A DNA stretch of 5,848 nt from positions 1 through 5,848 of the forward strand of contig CAJQPV010000295.1 of the NCBI GenBank assembly GCA_905480305.1, given 5' to 3'. The stretch comes from an uncultured Gammaproteobacteria bacterium (GTDB taxonomy: Bacteria > Pseudomonadota > Gammaproteobacteria > UBA9214). The position numbers and the translations under genes were made by a program. Under the pieces are notes generated by a model. That model ran no database searches, was not told the DNA's origin, and saw only the letters and a list, made by a program, of their open reading frames with translations. This document shows, in pieces, positions 5,735-5,848 of this stretch (positions are counted from its first letter, which is position 1; the number at the start of each line of letters is the position of its first letter).

Positions 5735-5848
5735 TTAATTGACCATTTCTTGATTAACAGGGCGTGCATTCTTAAGTGCCAGGTAAAGCGATTCAGTTCT
5801 TTGTTCAGGCTGCAAACCACGTCCGCCCTGAGCAATAATTGCCTTTAA
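5735..5848 (-). CDS. Possible C-terminal end of an unrecognised protein, cut by window edge
   Basis: Reading the minus strand from the window end, one frame is open for 37 codons and stops at the TAA at 5735-5737. The visible peptide has an ordinary soluble composition, with segments GGRGLQPEQRTESLYLAL and ARPVNQEMVN at the C-terminus, and reads more like real protein than the opposing plus-strand frame. I do not recognise the family. If real, it points the same way as the fusion gene and ends 338 bases upstream of it, so the two need not share a transcript. The fragment is too short to rule out a chance open frame. Confidence 0.4.
   Translation of the reverse strand, partial: LKAIIAQGGRGLQPEQRTESLYLALKNARPVNQEMVN

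Noticed and set aside
5705..5848. Plus-strand open frame of 47 codons starting at ATG 5705 and ending with TAA at the window edge
   Set aside because: No ribosome-binding site precedes it, and its composition looks less like protein than the opposing minus-strand frame.

Overview
The window looks like ordinary bacterial chromosome, most likely from a gammaproteobacterium. This rests on the resemblance of the patatin-like, formylglutamate-amidohydrolase-like and TIGR00341/DUF389 proteins to families I know from that group, on Shine-Dalgarno starts, on a Gram-negative lipoprotein with Asp after the lipid-bearing Cys, and on a mixed, mid-range base composition. I see no rRNA, tRNA, CRISPR array, insertion sequence or phage gene. 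The assignment is inference, since no taxonomic marker is present.

Layout from left to right. (1) Positions 2-1267, plus strand: the 3' part of a patatin-like phospholipase, cut by the window edge, with its oxyanion-hole, nucleophile and Asp-Gly-Gly blocks all present. (2) A short convergent intergenic stretch with a GC-rich hairpin followed by a perfect 20-bp palindrome. (3) 1384-2250, minus strand: a 288-residue N-formylglutamate-amidohydrolase-like protein with its own good promoter and a 7+7 inverted repeat lying over the -10 box. (4) 2351-3496, minus strand: a lipoprotein with the type I periplasmic binding-protein fold (LivJ-like). (5) 3504-5396, minus strand: a 630-residue fusion of a lipid-kinase-like (DAGK/YegS) domain, whose catalytic glycine motif is gone, to a seven-helix DUF389 membrane domain. 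(6) 5397-5734: about 340 bases without a convincing gene, holding inverted repeats upstream of the fusion gene. (7) 5735-5848, minus strand: the possible C-terminal end of another gene that continues past the right edge.

The most interesting unit is the pair at 2351-5396. The fusion gene comes first and the lipoprotein follows after 7 bases, with the lipoprotein's ribosome-binding site overlapping the fusion gene's stop codon. They should be co-transcribed and probably translationally coupled. Topology read from the sequence puts the degenerate lipid-kinase domain in the cytoplasm and the C-terminal tail of the fusion protein in the periplasm. The lipoprotein would sit on the outer face of the same inner membrane. 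No LivHMGF-type permease or ATPase is seen, so the binding protein may serve the DUF389 protein rather than an ABC importer. I know of no characterised system of this composition; the joint function is inference.
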